From assembly GCA_016195405.1 (NCBI GenBank), contig JACPZP010000095.1:1-34426 (forward strand): a stretch of 34,426 bases of DNA, given 5' to 3'. Below are positions 8,673 to 17,709 of this stretch, piece by piece (the stretch's first letter is position 1; each line of letters opens with the position of its first letter). The notes under the pieces were generated by a model, which saw only the letters and a program-made list of their open reading frames with translations, ran no database searches and was not told where the DNA came from. Origin of the DNA: Planctomycetota bacterium (GTDB taxonomy: Bacteria; Planctomycetota; Planctomycetia; Gemmatales; Gemmataceae). The translations under genes were made by a program, and so were the position numbers.

Positions 8673-8888
8673 TCAACGGGCGGCTTGCAAGCAAATAAAC
8701 ATGTACATGAGCAGGCCGGTGCCAAAGATGGCGACCATCAAGGACACGATGATCTTGGCCGCCCGGTAATCTTGGCCGTGAAGCGACTTCCATTCGGTGT
8801 TGCCGAAGACGCCTTCTACCTCAGCTAACGTGTGCGGATGATCGGTTGCGTGCGCGGGCACATTTTTCGATGAAGTTAACGATGACAT
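8673..8888 (-). CDS. Small single-helix membrane protein
   Basis: A 71-residue protein with a soluble N-terminal half (LAEVEGVFGNTEWKSLHGQD) and one C-terminal membrane helix (AAKIIVSLMVAIFGTGLLMYMFICLQ). I do not recognise the family. Its AAGGAG ribosome site overlaps the last codons and stop of the cytochrome gene, three bases away, so the two are translationally coupled. The sigma-54 regulator follows in the same direction, suggesting a three-gene operon. A role as a membrane anchor or partner of the cytochrome is only inferred. Confidence 0.75.
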   Translation of the reverse strand: MSSLTSSKNVPAHATDHPHTLAEVEGVFGNTEWKSLHGQDYRAAKIIVSLMVAIFGTGLLMYMFICLQAAR

Positions 8889-8891
8889 GGT

Positions 8892-9332
8892 CTACTCCTT
8901 CACTTGAAAGGCGACGAATTCGGCGCCGTGAGACGGTAAGCGCGCCTCGCGAACTTCGCGGACATATTGATGGCAACGGACGCAGCTCATGGTCAGCTCG
9001 AAATAGGCCAGGGTGACGCCGTCAATGCTTTTCTCCTTGGACTTGGAGATGATGTTCTCGGCCGCTCGGCGAAACTCGTTGGTGTACAGTTCGAACTTGG
9101 GTGTTTTGAAAACGAACCATTCTGCTTTGCGGCTGATCTGAATCAGTTCTTCGGCGCTGTTGGAAATCCGATTATAGTCCGCGAGCGCGATGCCTTCGAG
9201 CAGCTTCTTGGAATTGTTGAGCTTCTCATTCATCAGCTTCGCCAATCCACTCCCTTGTTGGGCGTGTGTGTTCCACGGCGAGCAGAGAACGAGGCCAGCC
9301 ACAAAAGCGGTGACAAGTCCGATTTTTTTCAT
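8892..9332 (-). CDS. Periplasmic monohaem c-type cytochrome
   Basis: A 146-residue protein with an N-terminal signal peptide (MKKIGLVTAFVAGLVLCSPWNTHAQ) and one haem-binding motif, CVRCH at 117-121, near the C-terminus. The long helical region before it (NSAEELIQISRKAEWFVF, FRRAAENIISKSKE) and the C-terminal haem position resemble the four-helix cytochrome c'/c556 class, which carries haem in the periplasm and serves electron transfer or gas binding. The methionine ligand cannot be assigned. It is the first gene of a minus-strand operon with a one-helix membrane protein and a sigma-54 response regulator. Confidence 0.82.
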   Translation of the reverse strand: MKKIGLVTAFVAGLVLCSPWNTHAQQGSGLAKLMNEKLNNSKKLLEGIALADYNRISNSAEELIQISRKAEWFVFKTPKFELYTNEFRRAAENIISKSKEKSIDGVTLAYFELTMSCVRCHQYVREVREARLPSHGAEFVAFQVKE

Positions 9333-9506
9333 GATCGCCTTTCGAAATCTGGGAAGAAAAAGGATCAGAAATTAGCGAAACCGCTGATTCGAATCCGCAC
9401 ACACGCACGCCCGAACCGCACACGGAAGTCGGCGAAGTCGCGCATGAATCGCTGAAAAACCGGAATTTTCGGCACTTTCAACGCCGCGCGGGCCGTCCAC
9501 AGCCAC

Positions 9507-9523
9507 CGGCACTTTAGTTGCAT
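9507..9523 (+). promoter_or_regulatory. Predicted sigma-54 (-24/-12) promoter
   Basis: CGGCACTTTAGTTGCA has GG at 9508-9509 and GC at 9520-9521, with exactly ten bases between, and a good TTGCA -12 element. It lies 40 bases before the small membrane protein start at 9563. A weaker site with the same spacing, GGCACTTTCAACGC, is at 9471-9484. A sigma-54 activator is encoded just across the divergent region. Confidence 0.6.
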
Positions 9524-9562
9524 GAGAAGGCGGACCCACACGAAACTTCTGGAGAATCTGCC

Positions 9563-9733
9563 ATGGAGCCCGCCGCCGTTACGGTCGAGACTGCTCAAGC
9601 CGCCAACCCCGAAAATGCCCAAGCGCAAGTTGCCGAACCGGGGAGCAAATTCGGCGTCGCGCTTTTGACAATCACATTCGTCTTCATCGCACTCATGATT
9701 CTCGGCGACATGTTTGGATTCCTGTTTCGCTGA
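9563..9733 (+). CDS. Small single-helix membrane protein, probable sigma-54 target
   Basis: A 56-residue protein with an alanine/glutamate-rich N-terminal half and one C-terminal membrane helix (FGVALLTITFVFIALMILGDMFGFLF). The ATG at 9563 was chosen because GGAGA lies 8 bases before it; the in-frame ATG at 9518 falls inside the predicted -12 promoter region and has no ribosome site. The family is not recognised. The architecture is similar to the one-helix protein encoded at 8673-8888 in the divergent operon. Confidence 0.68.
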   Translation: MEPAAVTVETAQAANPENAQAQVAEPGSKFGVALLTITFVFIALMILGDMFGFLFR

Positions 9734-9740
9734 CAAGTGT

Positions 9741-9850
9741 TCGGCGAGCCGGGAGCAGTCGGCGAGCCGGGAGCAGTCGGCGAGCCGGGAGCGTCAGCGA
9801 CCGGAGCGTTTCGCGGTGGGTCCTTCGGCCGCTGACGCTCCCGGCTCGCC
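9741..9850. repeat. Tandem 18-bp repeats leading into a 20-bp-arm palindrome
   Basis: TCGGCGAGCCGGGAGCAG stands at 9741-9758 and 9759-9776, and a third copy starts at 9777. The third copy leads into an inverted repeat: 9779-9798 is exactly reverse-complementary to 9831-9850. It lies between converging genes, so the hairpin may end transcription from both sides. A half-copy of the same family is at 15671-15698. Confidence 0.85.
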
Positions 9851-9868
9851 ACGATCAGCTCGCTACGA

Positions 9869-10381
9869 TCAGAGTCTTAAGTGCCGCATTACGTCGAGGG
9901 CGCTGATCACGCCGACGAGCACGCCGCTGTGGTCAACGACGAAGAGGCGGTGCACCTTGAGGGCGAGCATTTCCGAGACGACGTTGGCCGCTGGCGTATC
10001 GGGATCGACGGAGAATACGGCGGGGGTCATTAAGTCGCGCACGCGGGTCCGGTCGACGTTCTCGACGTGAAAACCTTTGCCGAGTGGTTCGCCGTCGGCC
10101 GTGTGGACGGTGTTTCTGCCGTAGTAATCCGGCAAGGCGTATTCCACCTTCTCACGGTCGTGGACGATGATGTCGAAGCGGCTGATGACGCCCACGGGCC
10201 GGCCCTTTTCATCGATGACCGGCGCGGCGCTGAAGCCCTTTTCGGCGAAGAGCGCCAGAGCCTCGCGAATCGAGGCGTTCTCGCGCAGGGAGATTGGGTT
10301 TTCCACCATCATGTCGGCGGCCTTGTCGGCCACCAGGCTCATACGCGGAATGGTGGTTTCGGTTAACATGCTGTGTCTCAT
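9869..10381 (-). CDS. Tandem CBS-domain protein
   Basis: About 170 residues with two CBS modules: MVENPISLRENASIREALALF...GRPVGVISRFDIIVHD, and VRDLMTPAVFSVDPDTPAANVVSEMLALKVHRLFVVDHSGVLVGVISALDVMRHLRL. Paired CBS domains bind adenine nucleotides and sense energy state; stand-alone versions regulate unknown partners. The modules are separated by about 50 residues containing YALPDYYGRNTVHT. The start at 10381 has AAAGGA upstream; the frame extends to 10429 but that would run through a REPIN. A second CBS gene lies just upstream in the same direction. Confidence 0.87.
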   Translation of the reverse strand: MRHSMLTETTIPRMSLVADKAADMMVENPISLRENASIREALALFAEKGFSAAPVIDEKGRPVGVISRFDIIVHDREKVEYALPDYYGRNTVHTADGEPLGKGFHVENVDRTRVRDLMTPAVFSVDPDTPAANVVSEMLALKVHRLFVVDHSGVLVGVISALDVMRHLRL

Positions 10382-10404
10382 GGCTATGTCCTTTCTCGCA
10401 TTTC

Positions 10405-10460
10405 GTAGGACGGATTTGCAATCCGTCAATTGGAGGAGACGGTTTGCAAAACCGTCCTAC
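10405..10460. repeat. REPIN (GTAGGACGG...CCGTCCTAC)
   Basis: Two 8-bp-stem hairpins lie in inverted orientation, GACGGATT/AATCCGTC at 10409-10427 and GACGGTTT/AAACCGTC at 10438-10456. The outer ends are GTAG and CTAC and the outer GTAGGACGG and CCGTCCTAC are complementary. It lies between two co-oriented CBS genes and is flanked by TTTC on both sides (10401-10404, 10461-10464), possibly by chance. Confidence 0.9.
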
Positions 10461-10462
10461 TT

Positions 10463-10933
10463 TCAGGCGGCGTTGGCGACTGCCGCCAGGATATCAGTGC
10501 TCGAAACGACGCCCACCGGACGGTTCCGCTCATCCACCACGATGATGCGGTGGATATGGGCGTCAATCATCATTCGGGCCAATTCAACGATGCGGACGGA
10601 CGAATTCGTCGTTACAGGATCGCGGGTCATGAAGTCTTCAATCTTGCATTCGGGCAACTTCTCCTCGTCGACAATCTGCCAGGGCGAACAGATGCAGGCC
10701 TGTGGGTTGGGGCCCGAAGGCGTACCGCGTTCCGCCCAGCTCAGAAAATCAGTCGCCGAGATGACGCCGATGCACTTGCCTTCGGCATCGACGACGGGCG
10801 CGCCGGAAACCTGCGCTCGAGAGAGAAGCCGGGCAGCCGCTCGAAGCGACATCTCGCGTGGAATCAGGACCAAGCCCCGCGACATCAGATCGACCGCCTT
10901 CAAGTAGAGCAAGGGTTTCTGTGTTGCGACCAT
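10463..10933 (-). CDS. Tandem CBS-domain protein with a 50-residue insert
   Basis: About 156 residues with two CBS modules: LMSRGLVLIPREMSLRAAARLL...GKCIGVISATDFLSWAE, and IEDFMTRDPVTTNSSVRIVELARMMIDAHIHRIIVVDERNRPVGVVSSTDILAAVANAA. The linker holds two cysteines in ACICSPW. Like its neighbour at 9869-10381 it is probably a cytoplasmic nucleotide-sensing regulator, and the two may act as partners, since they are tandem paralogues separated only by a REPIN. The ATG at 10933 has GGAGG 7 bases upstream; the open frame upstream to 11488 would run antisense into the next gene and is not coding. Confidence 0.86.
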   Translation of the reverse strand: MVATQKPLLYLKAVDLMSRGLVLIPREMSLRAAARLLSRAQVSGAPVVDAEGKCIGVISATDFLSWAERGTPSGPNPQACICSPWQIVDEEKLPECKIEDFMTRDPVTTNSSVRIVELARMMIDAHIHRIIVVDERNRPVGVVSSTDILAAVANAA

Positions 10934-11272
10934 GGCGCACCTCCGGGTGCGAGAGGGGTGTTGGGATGTCTTGTGCTCGCGTTGGTAGTAAACGCAAACA
11001 TCGTGCCCAGTGCAGGAATTTCGCAAAGACGCGTCACGCCGAAGATGAAACCATGGAAATGCTGTCAAAGTGCCAGCCGCCGACATGGCACCAGGCCGCC
11101 GCAGCTTCGGTTCGGGTCCGTTTTCGCACATATTGTGAGCGAAATGGGCTTGATTTGCGTGGTTCGGCTGGCCTCGACGACGCGGGTTTGGTATAGAATC
11201 CTGCCGAACCCGGCGCGAACATCGCCGTAAGTAACGACAGATCAAGTAAATGCGCAAGAAGTGGAGGGGCAG
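10934..11272. promoter_or_regulatory. Divergent intergenic region with candidate operators and promoter
   Basis: This 339-base stretch separates a CBS gene (minus) from a secreted-protein gene (plus). An interrupted palindrome TTTCGC-N11-GCGAAA is at 11122-11144, and a second, GTGCCA-N10-TGGCAC, at 11070-11091. An extended -10 element TGGTATAGAAT at 11189-11199 points toward the plus-strand gene; no good -35 box precedes it. No supported gene was found in it. Confidence 0.45.
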
Positions 11273-12115
11273 ATGAAACAAGGATATTCGTGGGCCTTGC
11301 TGAGCGTGTTCACAAGCGGCTTGTTCGGAGCCGGATCGGTTCAGGCCCAAAGCGCCCCGTGGCAATTTCGCTGGCAGAAGGGACAGACTTACACGTACAA
11401 AACCGAGCACGTCACCAAAGTGGCCGAAGCGGTCGAGGGGAACAAAACCGAATCGATCTCGCGCATCAACCTCATCAAGCGCTGGCAAGTCGTCGATCTC
11501 GATGCCAAGGGAGTCGCTACGCTCCAGCTTTCGTTGACCTCAATGCGCAACGAACAGACGCGGCCTAACGGCGAGGTGCTGCTTTTCGACTCAGAAAATC
11601 CCGGCAAGTCGACGCCGGAACTGAAGGAGCAGATGGCGAAGTTCGTCGGCCAAACGCTGGCGACGATTCGAATCGATGGCGCGGGTCGAATTCACGAGGT
11701 CAAGCAGGGTTCCGCGAGCCGCTATGAGGCGGAACCGCCGTTCGTGGTGCTGCTGCCGTCGACGGCGCCGCGCGAAGGTCAGGCGTGGACGCGCGCCTAC
11801 AACGTCACGCTGGAGCCGCCATTCGGCACCGGCGACAAGTTTGAGGCGGCGCAGAAATACTCGTGTAGGAAAATTGAAGGCGGCAAAGCGACGCTCGGGC
11901 TGACAACCGAGATCAAAGGCCTGCCTGAAAGCCCGCGCGAGCAGTTGCCTCTCTTGCAATGGATGACCGAAGGCGGATTGGTTTTCGATTTCAATGCAGG
12001 CCGGCTCGAAGCCGTTCGCCTGCAGGTCGATCGCACCGTCGAGAACCACCAGGGAATGGGCAGTAGCTACCGCTTCCAAAGCACCTTCACCGAGCAGTTG
12101 ATCGACGTGAAATGA
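11273..12115 (+). CDS. Secreted protein of unknown function
   Basis: About 280 residues with a signal peptide (MKQGYSWALLSVFTSGLFGAGSVQAQ). The mature part is beta-rich: FRWQKGQTYTYKTEH, VATLQLSLTSM, ATIRIDGAGRI, FVVLLPSTAPREGQAWTRAYN and GGLVFDFNAGRLEAVRLQVDRTVENHQGMGSSYRFQSTFTEQLIDV. This style, asking how a 'Q/K-G-Q-x-Y' strand and an 'L-P-x-x-P-R-E-G-x-x-W' loop follow each other, is familiar from uncharacterised planctomycete exported proteins. ATG 11273 has GGAGGGG upstream and was preferred over GTG 11261. It is likely transcribed alone and ends at a long palindrome. Confidence 0.78.
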   Translation: MKQGYSWALLSVFTSGLFGAGSVQAQSAPWQFRWQKGQTYTYKTEHVTKVAEAVEGNKTESISRINLIKRWQVVDLDAKGVATLQLSLTSMRNEQTRPNGEVLLFDSENPGKSTPELKEQMAKFVGQTLATIRIDGAGRIHEVKQGSASRYEAEPPFVVLLPSTAPREGQAWTRAYNVTLEPPFGTGDKFEAAQKYSCRKIEGGKATLGLTTEIKGLPESPREQLPLLQWMTEGGLVFDFNAGRLEAVRLQVDRTVENHQGMGSSYRFQSTFTEQLIDVK

Positions 12116-12122
12116 CTCCGTC

Positions 12123-12187
12123 GTTTAGCCGCGAGCCAGCGGCGAGCGCGGGACACGGCCGCGCTCGCCGCTGGCTCGCGGCTAAAC
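12123..12187. repeat. Perfect 28-bp-arm palindrome, second copy of the GTTTAGCCGCGAGCC family
   Basis: The left arm 12123-12150 and right arm 12160-12187 are exact reverse complements with a 9-base spacer. The arms are identical to those of the copy at 1735-1804 while the spacers differ. It sits exactly between two converging genes (stops at 12115 and 12192), so it probably acts as a bidirectional transcript end. Confidence 0.9.
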
Positions 12188-12191
12188 AAAT

Positions 12192-13184
12192 TCAGGGATT
12201 CAGCATTTCTTTGACTGCGTCGCGTTCCTCTTCCAGCTCCTTTAAGGTCGCCTGAATCTTCTGTTGGCCGAAGATGTCGTGCTTGAGGCCTTCGACAATG
12301 GTGAAGTTGCCTTTGCCGTCGCCTCGGCAGGGGTAGCCGAAGGCCAAGCCGATGGGGACGCCGTATTCACCTTTTGACACGGTGGCGACGCTGACCCAGT
12401 CGCCGGGCGGCGTCGGGTGCAGCCAGCCCTTGACGTGATCGAGCGCGCCGTTGGCGGCGGACAAGGCAGAGCTGCTGCCTCGCGCCTTGATGACCGCGGC
12501 GCCGCGATTTTGGATTTGGGAAACGAAGGTGCTCTCGAGCCAATTCCGGTCGGTGATGACCTCGGTCGCGGGCCTGCCGTTGATTTTGGCGTTGGTGAAA
12601 TCGGGATACTGGGTGTTGGAGTGGTTGCCCCAAATGGTGACCTGCGTGATCGCCTCGTTGCCGACGCCCGCTTTTTTCGCCAAAGCGCTGCGCGCGCGGT
12701 TATGATCGAGCCGGGTCATCGCTGTCCAGCGTTCGACCGGAATGTCGCGGCCATTGTTATAGGCGACGAGACAGTTCGTGTTGCACGGATTGCCGACCAC
12801 CAGAATGCGCACGTCCTTGGCGGCGTTAGCCGCCAACGCTTTTCCCTGGCCGACGAAGATCTTGCCGTTGATTCCAAGAAGGTCTTTGCGCTCCATGCCT
12901 TGCTTGCGAGGGAAGGAGCCGACCAGGAGAGCGTAGTTCACGTCTTTGAAAGCCCGGTTCGGATCGTCGGTGCAAACGACGTCCTGAAGCGTTGTAAAGC
13001 CGCAATCGTCCAATTCCATAGCCACGCCTTCGAGGTTCGGCAAGGCTTGGGGAATTTCCAAGAGCTGCAGAATCACCTTGGTCCTCGGGCCGAAGATTTC
13101 ACCAGAGGCCAGACGGCCCAGCATCGCATAGGCGACCTGGCCGGCCGCCCCCGTCACCGCTACACGCACAACGTCGGTTGCCAT
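12192..13184 (-). CDS. mdh: Malate dehydrogenase (type 2, NAD(P)-dependent)
   Basis: A 330-residue protein, the usual length. The N-terminus has the Rossmann motif [54 protein letters not shown] and [20 protein letters not shown] carry substrate-binding arginines; the catalytic His lies in [13 protein letters not shown]. This is the cytoplasmic/actinobacterial-type MDH class and interconverts malate and oxaloacetate. The ATG at 13184 has a GAGAG site; the frame is open to 13412 but would overlap the divergent gap gene. It is transcribed away from gap and converges with the secreted-protein gene at a palindrome. Confidence 0.94.
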   Translation of the reverse strand: MATDVVRVAVTGAAGQVAYAMLGRLASGEIFGPRTKVILQLLEIPQALPNLEGVAMELDDCGFTTLQDVVCTDDPNRAFKDVNYALLVGSFPRKQGMERKDLLGINGKIFVGQGKALAANAAKDVRILVVGNPCNTNCLVAYNNGRDIPVERWTAMTRLDHNRARSALAKKAGVGNEAITQVTIWGNHSNTQYPDFTNAKINGRPATEVITDRNWLESTFVSQIQNRGAAVIKARGSSSALSAANGALDHVKGWLHPTPPGDWVSVATVSKGEYGVPIGLAFGYPCRGDGKGNFTIVEGLKHDIFGQQKIQATLKELEEERDAVKEMLNP

Positions 13185-13260
13185 GGATGTCTCTCGTCGT
13201 TCGAGGTGCTTGTTCCGACCGTCATCGTCCCGTAACTTAATGGTTATTGAAGACTCATAG

Positions 13261-14410
<1,150 letters not shown>

Positions 14411-14414
14411 ATTC

Positions 14415-15662
14415 ATGTCGAAGCTGTCCATCGATCAGCTTGACCTCAAAGGCGCGCGGGTGCTGATGCGCGTCGACTTCAATGTGCCGCTGGACAAGAA
14501 AACGGGCGATATTACGGACACGCAGCGTATCGAAGCCGCACTACCCACGATCCGCAACGCCCTCGATCGGGGTGCGTCGGTGGTGCTGATGAGCCACTTG
14601 GGCCGTCCCGACGGCAAGCGCATCGACAAATACAGCCTTAAGCCTGTGGCGGTCAAGCTCTCGGACTTGCTCGGCCGTCCGGTGAAGTTTCTCGACGATT
14701 GCGTCGGCGTTCCCGTGCGCGAGGCGTGCGCCGCCCTTAAGCCGGGGGAGGTCGCACTGCTGGAGAACCTGCGTTTTCATATCGAAGAAGAGGGCAAAAT
14801 CAAAAACGACAAGACCGGCCAAACCGTGAAGGCGGATCCCGCGCGGGTTGAGGCGTTTCGCGCTTCACTGAGCCAACTCGGCGACGTCTTTGTCAACGAT
14901 GCATTCGGAACGGCTCACCGGCCGCATAGCTCCATGGTGGGCATCATGCTGCCGAAGCGCGCCGCCGGTTTCCTCATGAAGAAGGAACTCGACGCCTTCG
15001 ACCGAGTGCTCCACAATCCGAAGCGGCCTTTTTTGGCCATCCTCGGCGGAGCCAAAGTCGCTGACAAGATTCCACTCATCAAAAACCTGCTCGACAAGGC
15101 CGACGACATCATCATCGGCGGCGGCATGGCGTACACGTTTCTCAAAGTGCTCCAAGGCATGGAAATCGGCAACTCGATCTTCGATGAAGCCGGCGCGAAG
15201 ACGATCGATGAAATCCGGAACAAAGCACAATCGAAGGGAGTGAACATTCACCTTCCCGTTGATTTTGTGATCGGCGACAAGTTTGATTCCGGCGCAAACC
15301 ATCGTGTCGTGAGCGTTCGTCCAGGGATACCGTCCGGTTGGCTGGGCCTGGATTGCGGGCCGGAATCGAACAAGCTTTTTACCGGCGTCATTGACTGCGC
15401 GAAGACGATCGTCTGGAACGGCCCCATGGGTGTTTTCGAGATCGAGCCGTTCGCGGCGGGGACGAAGGCCGTCATGGATGCGGTGGTGACAGCCACGCAA
15501 AGGGGAGCGGTAACGGTCATCGGCGGCGGCGACACGGCCACGGCGGCGGCCAAGTGGGGCGTCGAGGACATGGTCACGCACTGCTCCACCGGCGGCGGCG
15601 CCTCGCTAGAGCTTCTCGAAGGCAAGCAATTGCCGGGCATCGCGGCCCTTTCTGACGTATGA
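14415..15662 (+). CDS. pgk: Phosphoglycerate kinase
   Basis: A 415-residue protein with RVDFNVPLD near 21-29, [43 protein letters not shown] and the nucleotide loop [15 protein letters not shown] followed by [17 protein letters not shown]. It transfers the acyl phosphate of 1,3-bisphosphoglycerate to ADP. The ATG at 14415 has AAAGG at 14404-14408, which lies within the duplicated 22 bases, so the ribosome site survived the insertion. It is downstream of gap in the same transcript, with the REPIN between. Confidence 0.97.
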   Translation: MSKLSIDQLDLKGARVLMRVDFNVPLDKKTGDITDTQRIEAALPTIRNALDRGASVVLMSHLGRPDGKRIDKYSLKPVAVKLSDLLGRPVKFLDDCVGVPVREACAALKPGEVALLENLRFHIEEEGKIKNDKTGQTVKADPARVEAFRASLSQLGDVFVNDAFGTAHRPHSSMVGIMLPKRAAGFLMKKELDAFDRVLHNPKRPFLAILGGAKVADKIPLIKNLLDKADDIIIGGGMAYTFLKVLQGMEIGNSIFDEAGAKTIDEIRNKAQSKGVNIHLPVDFVIGDKFDSGANHRVVSVRPGIPSGWLGLDCGPESNKLFTGVIDCAKTIVWNGPMGVFEIEPFAAGTKAVMDAVVTATQRGAVTVIGGGDTATAAAKWGVEDMVTHCSTGGGASLELLEGKQLPGIAALSDV

Positions 15663-15670
15663 ACGGAGAA

Positions 15671-15698
15671 CTCCGGTCGCTTACGCTCCCGGCTCGCC
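15671..15698. repeat. Half element of the GGCGAGCCGGGAGCGT repeat family
   Basis: The reverse complement of 15671-15698 matches 9779-9806 in 27 of 28 positions. No second arm is present here, so it cannot form the long hairpin. It starts 8 bases after the pgk stop. Confidence 0.8.
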
Positions 15699-15804
15699 GT
15701 GTAAGGCCTCGCCACATAAGGCCGCGAGCGGCAAATTCAAGCTTGACCGTGGCGTCGCTGTCGGGTGATATTAAAGGATACTTCTCGACTTCGGATCAAT
15801 CGTA

Positions 15805-16623
15805 ATGACCAGCGCGGGCCGAATCAAGCGTGGCGTGCCGGAGGGGCTGTGGATTCGCTGTCCGCAGTGCAAGGGCACGATCTTTCGCAAAGAGATGGAG
15901 GCGCGCCTGAGCGTCTGCCCCGATTGCCGCCATCATTTCTACCTACCGGCGCGGGAACGCATCAAGCAACTCCTCGACGAAGGCAGCTTTGAGGAATGGT
16001 TCACTCAGCTTCGTCCCAAGGACCCGCTCGGCTTCACCGACCGTGTCCTTTACAGCCAGCGCCTCGAGGCGGAGCAAGCCAAGACAGGCATGCCCGACGC
16101 CGCCGTCGTGGGGCGCGGTTACATCCGCGGTCGCCCCGTAGTGTTCGCGGTGACCGATTTCGCATTCATGGCCGGCAGCATGGGCTCGGTGGTGGGCGAG
16201 AAGCTGACGCGCGGCGCGGAGGAGGCGACCAGGCTCAAGCTTCCGCTGATCATCGTCAGCGGTTCCGGCGGCGGGGCGCGCATGCAGGAGGGCATTCTCT
16301 CTTTGATGCAGATGGCCAAGATATCGGCCGCGCTTGCGCGCTACGACCAAGCGGGGGGCCTGTACCTGTCGATCCTCACCAACCCGACGATGGGAGGAGT
16401 GGCCGCCAGCTTCGCCTTGCAAGGCGACCTCACGCTCGCGGAACCGGGCGCCTTAGTTGGCTTCGCGGGCAAACGGACCATTTGGAACACCGTGAGACTG
16501 GAGCTCCCGGACGGTTTTCAGACGAGCGAGTTCCTGCTCAAGCACGGTTTCGTCGATCGCATCGTCCCGCGCAAGGATCTCCGCACCGAAGTGGCCCGGA
16601 TCATCGATTACTGCGAACATTGA
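15805..16623 (+). CDS. accD: Acetyl-CoA carboxylase carboxyltransferase subunit beta
   Basis: A 272-residue protein with the AccD zinc ribbon, Cys19, 22, 38 and 41 (CPQC...CPDC), and the carboxyltransferase core: [19 protein letters not shown], the oxyanion-hole region [22 protein letters not shown], and [14 protein letters not shown]. It transfers carboxyl from biotin to acetyl-CoA to make malonyl-CoA with AccA. The ATG at 15805 has only a weak ribosome site. It is unlinked from accA here and lies 57 bases before a protein kinase gene. Confidence 0.95.
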   Translation: MTSAGRIKRGVPEGLWIRCPQCKGTIFRKEMEARLSVCPDCRHHFYLPARERIKQLLDEGSFEEWFTQLRPKDPLGFTDRVLYSQRLEAEQAKTGMPDAAVVGRGYIRGRPVVFAVTDFAFMAGSMGSVVGEKLTRGAEEATRLKLPLIIVSGSGGGARMQEGILSLMQMAKISAALARYDQAGGLYLSILTNPTMGGVAASFALQGDLTLAEPGALVGFAGKRTIWNTVRLELPDGFQTSEFLLKHGFVDRIVPRKDLRTEVARIIDYCEH

Positions 16624-16680
16624 TTCTTGCGAACATTAGTCGCCCGCCCGTTGCCCTGGGCAGGCCATGGAACCATCGCC

Positions 16681-17565
16681 GTGAGTTTTCTCGATTCCCT
16701 CAAAGGCCTGTTCAAGAGACAGCCGAAAAGCAAGATCCCGCTCACCGACATCAACAAGCGTTTCGAGTTGATCGCTCGGACCGGGCAGGGGAGCATGTCC
16801 AAAGTTTGGCGGGCGCGTGACCGCATGACCGGCAAGACCGTGTGCGTCAAGGTCCTCGACCGCGTGAAGCTCGCCAAGTTCGAGTCGCGCTTCGTCGGCA
16901 TGAACCGCCCTTCCGAAGGCGAAATCTGCATGGCTTTGCGGCACAAAAACGTCGTCACCACCTATGAGCACGGCATGTCGACGCAGCGGGAGCCTTTTAT
17001 CGTCTATGAGATGATCGAGGGGATGGGGCTCAACTTCATGATCGAGACGACCAGCAAGGAGCTCCAGAAGAACCGCGTGAACATCCTCATTCAGATCGCC
17101 GAAGGTCTTGAGTACATTCACAAGCAGGGCTTTCTGCACCGGGACCTCTGCCCGCGCAACGTCATGATGACCAACGGCGGCGTGCTCAAGATCATTGACT
17201 TTGGACTTGCCATTCCCTTTACGAAACCGTTCTGCCGACCCGGAAATCGCACCGGCACCATCAACTATTTAGCGCCGGAGCTGATCAAACGCCAAACCAC
17301 TGACCAGCGCGTCGACCTCTTCGCTTTGGGGGTGACCGCCTACGAGATTTTCTGCGGCATCTTGCCTTGGGAAAAGGCCGAATCGCTCCAAATCTTGCTC
17401 AGCCACATGAACAGCACGGCCCGCGATCCGCTCGACTACAAGCCCGACCTGGATCCAAAGATCGTCGCATTTCTGAGGAAGGCCGTGCAGCGCGACCGCG
17501 ACCTGCGCTATCAGGACGCCAAGGAATTTCGTGACGCGCTCAAGTCGCTTCCCAAGGGTTTCTGA
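16681..17565 (+). CDS. Soluble Ser/Thr protein kinase
   Basis: A 294-residue kinase from GTG 16681 (the frame opens at 16627 from a TTG). The glycine loop GQGSMSKVW (35-43), Lys57 in VCVKVL, a candidate helix-C Glu80 in PSEGEICMALRHKN, catalytic HRDLCPRN (153-160), DFG (173-175) and APE (198-200) are all present, so it should be active. It ends soon after the kinase fold, with no membrane helix or sensor domain, and is probably cytoplasmic. It follows accD in the same direction with no clear promoter between. The 12-base sequence GAACATTAGTCG occurs both before (16631) and after (17566) it. Confidence 0.92.
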   Translation: MSFLDSLKGLFKRQPKSKIPLTDINKRFELIARTGQGSMSKVWRARDRMTGKTVCVKVLDRVKLAKFESRFVGMNRPSEGEICMALRHKNVVTTYEHGMSTQREPFIVYEMIEGMGLNFMIETTSKELQKNRVNILIQIAEGLEYIHKQGFLHRDLCPRNVMMTNGGVLKIIDFGLAIPFTKPFCRPGNRTGTINYLAPELIKRQTTDQRVDLFALGVTAYEIFCGILPWEKAESLQILLSHMNSTARDPLDYKPDLDPKIVAFLRKAVQRDRDLRYQDAKEFRDALKSLPKGF

Positions 17566-17610
17566 GAACATTAGTCGATCGCCGGCGCGGTGCTTCGCCG
17601 GGAAACGCTG

Positions 17611-17665
17611 CCGCGGCCTCCGTGCTTGGTCCGAGAACCGGGATTCCAAGCGAGGCAGGCCGCGG
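17611..17665. terminator. Imperfect long hairpin between convergent genes
   Basis: CCGCGGCCT at 17611-17619 pairs with AGGCCGCGG at 17657-17665, and GCTTGG/CCAAGC extend the stem inward (17624-17629, 17646-17651). It lies between the kinase stop and the stop of the cysteine-rich gene. No T-run is present, so a terminator role is inferred from position. Confidence 0.5.
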
Positions 17666-17709
17666 TCAGCTTTAGGGCGACGGACTATTCAAGCGCCGAC
17701 AAACCGGCC

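Noticed and set aside
9741..9790. Three repeats as a CRISPR array
   Set aside because: The units are 18 bases in direct contact with no spacers, and no cas gene is present.
12417..13235. Plus-strand open frame of 272 codons opposite mdh
   Set aside because: Antisense shadow of a fully conserved enzyme, with no ribosome site or recognisable domain.
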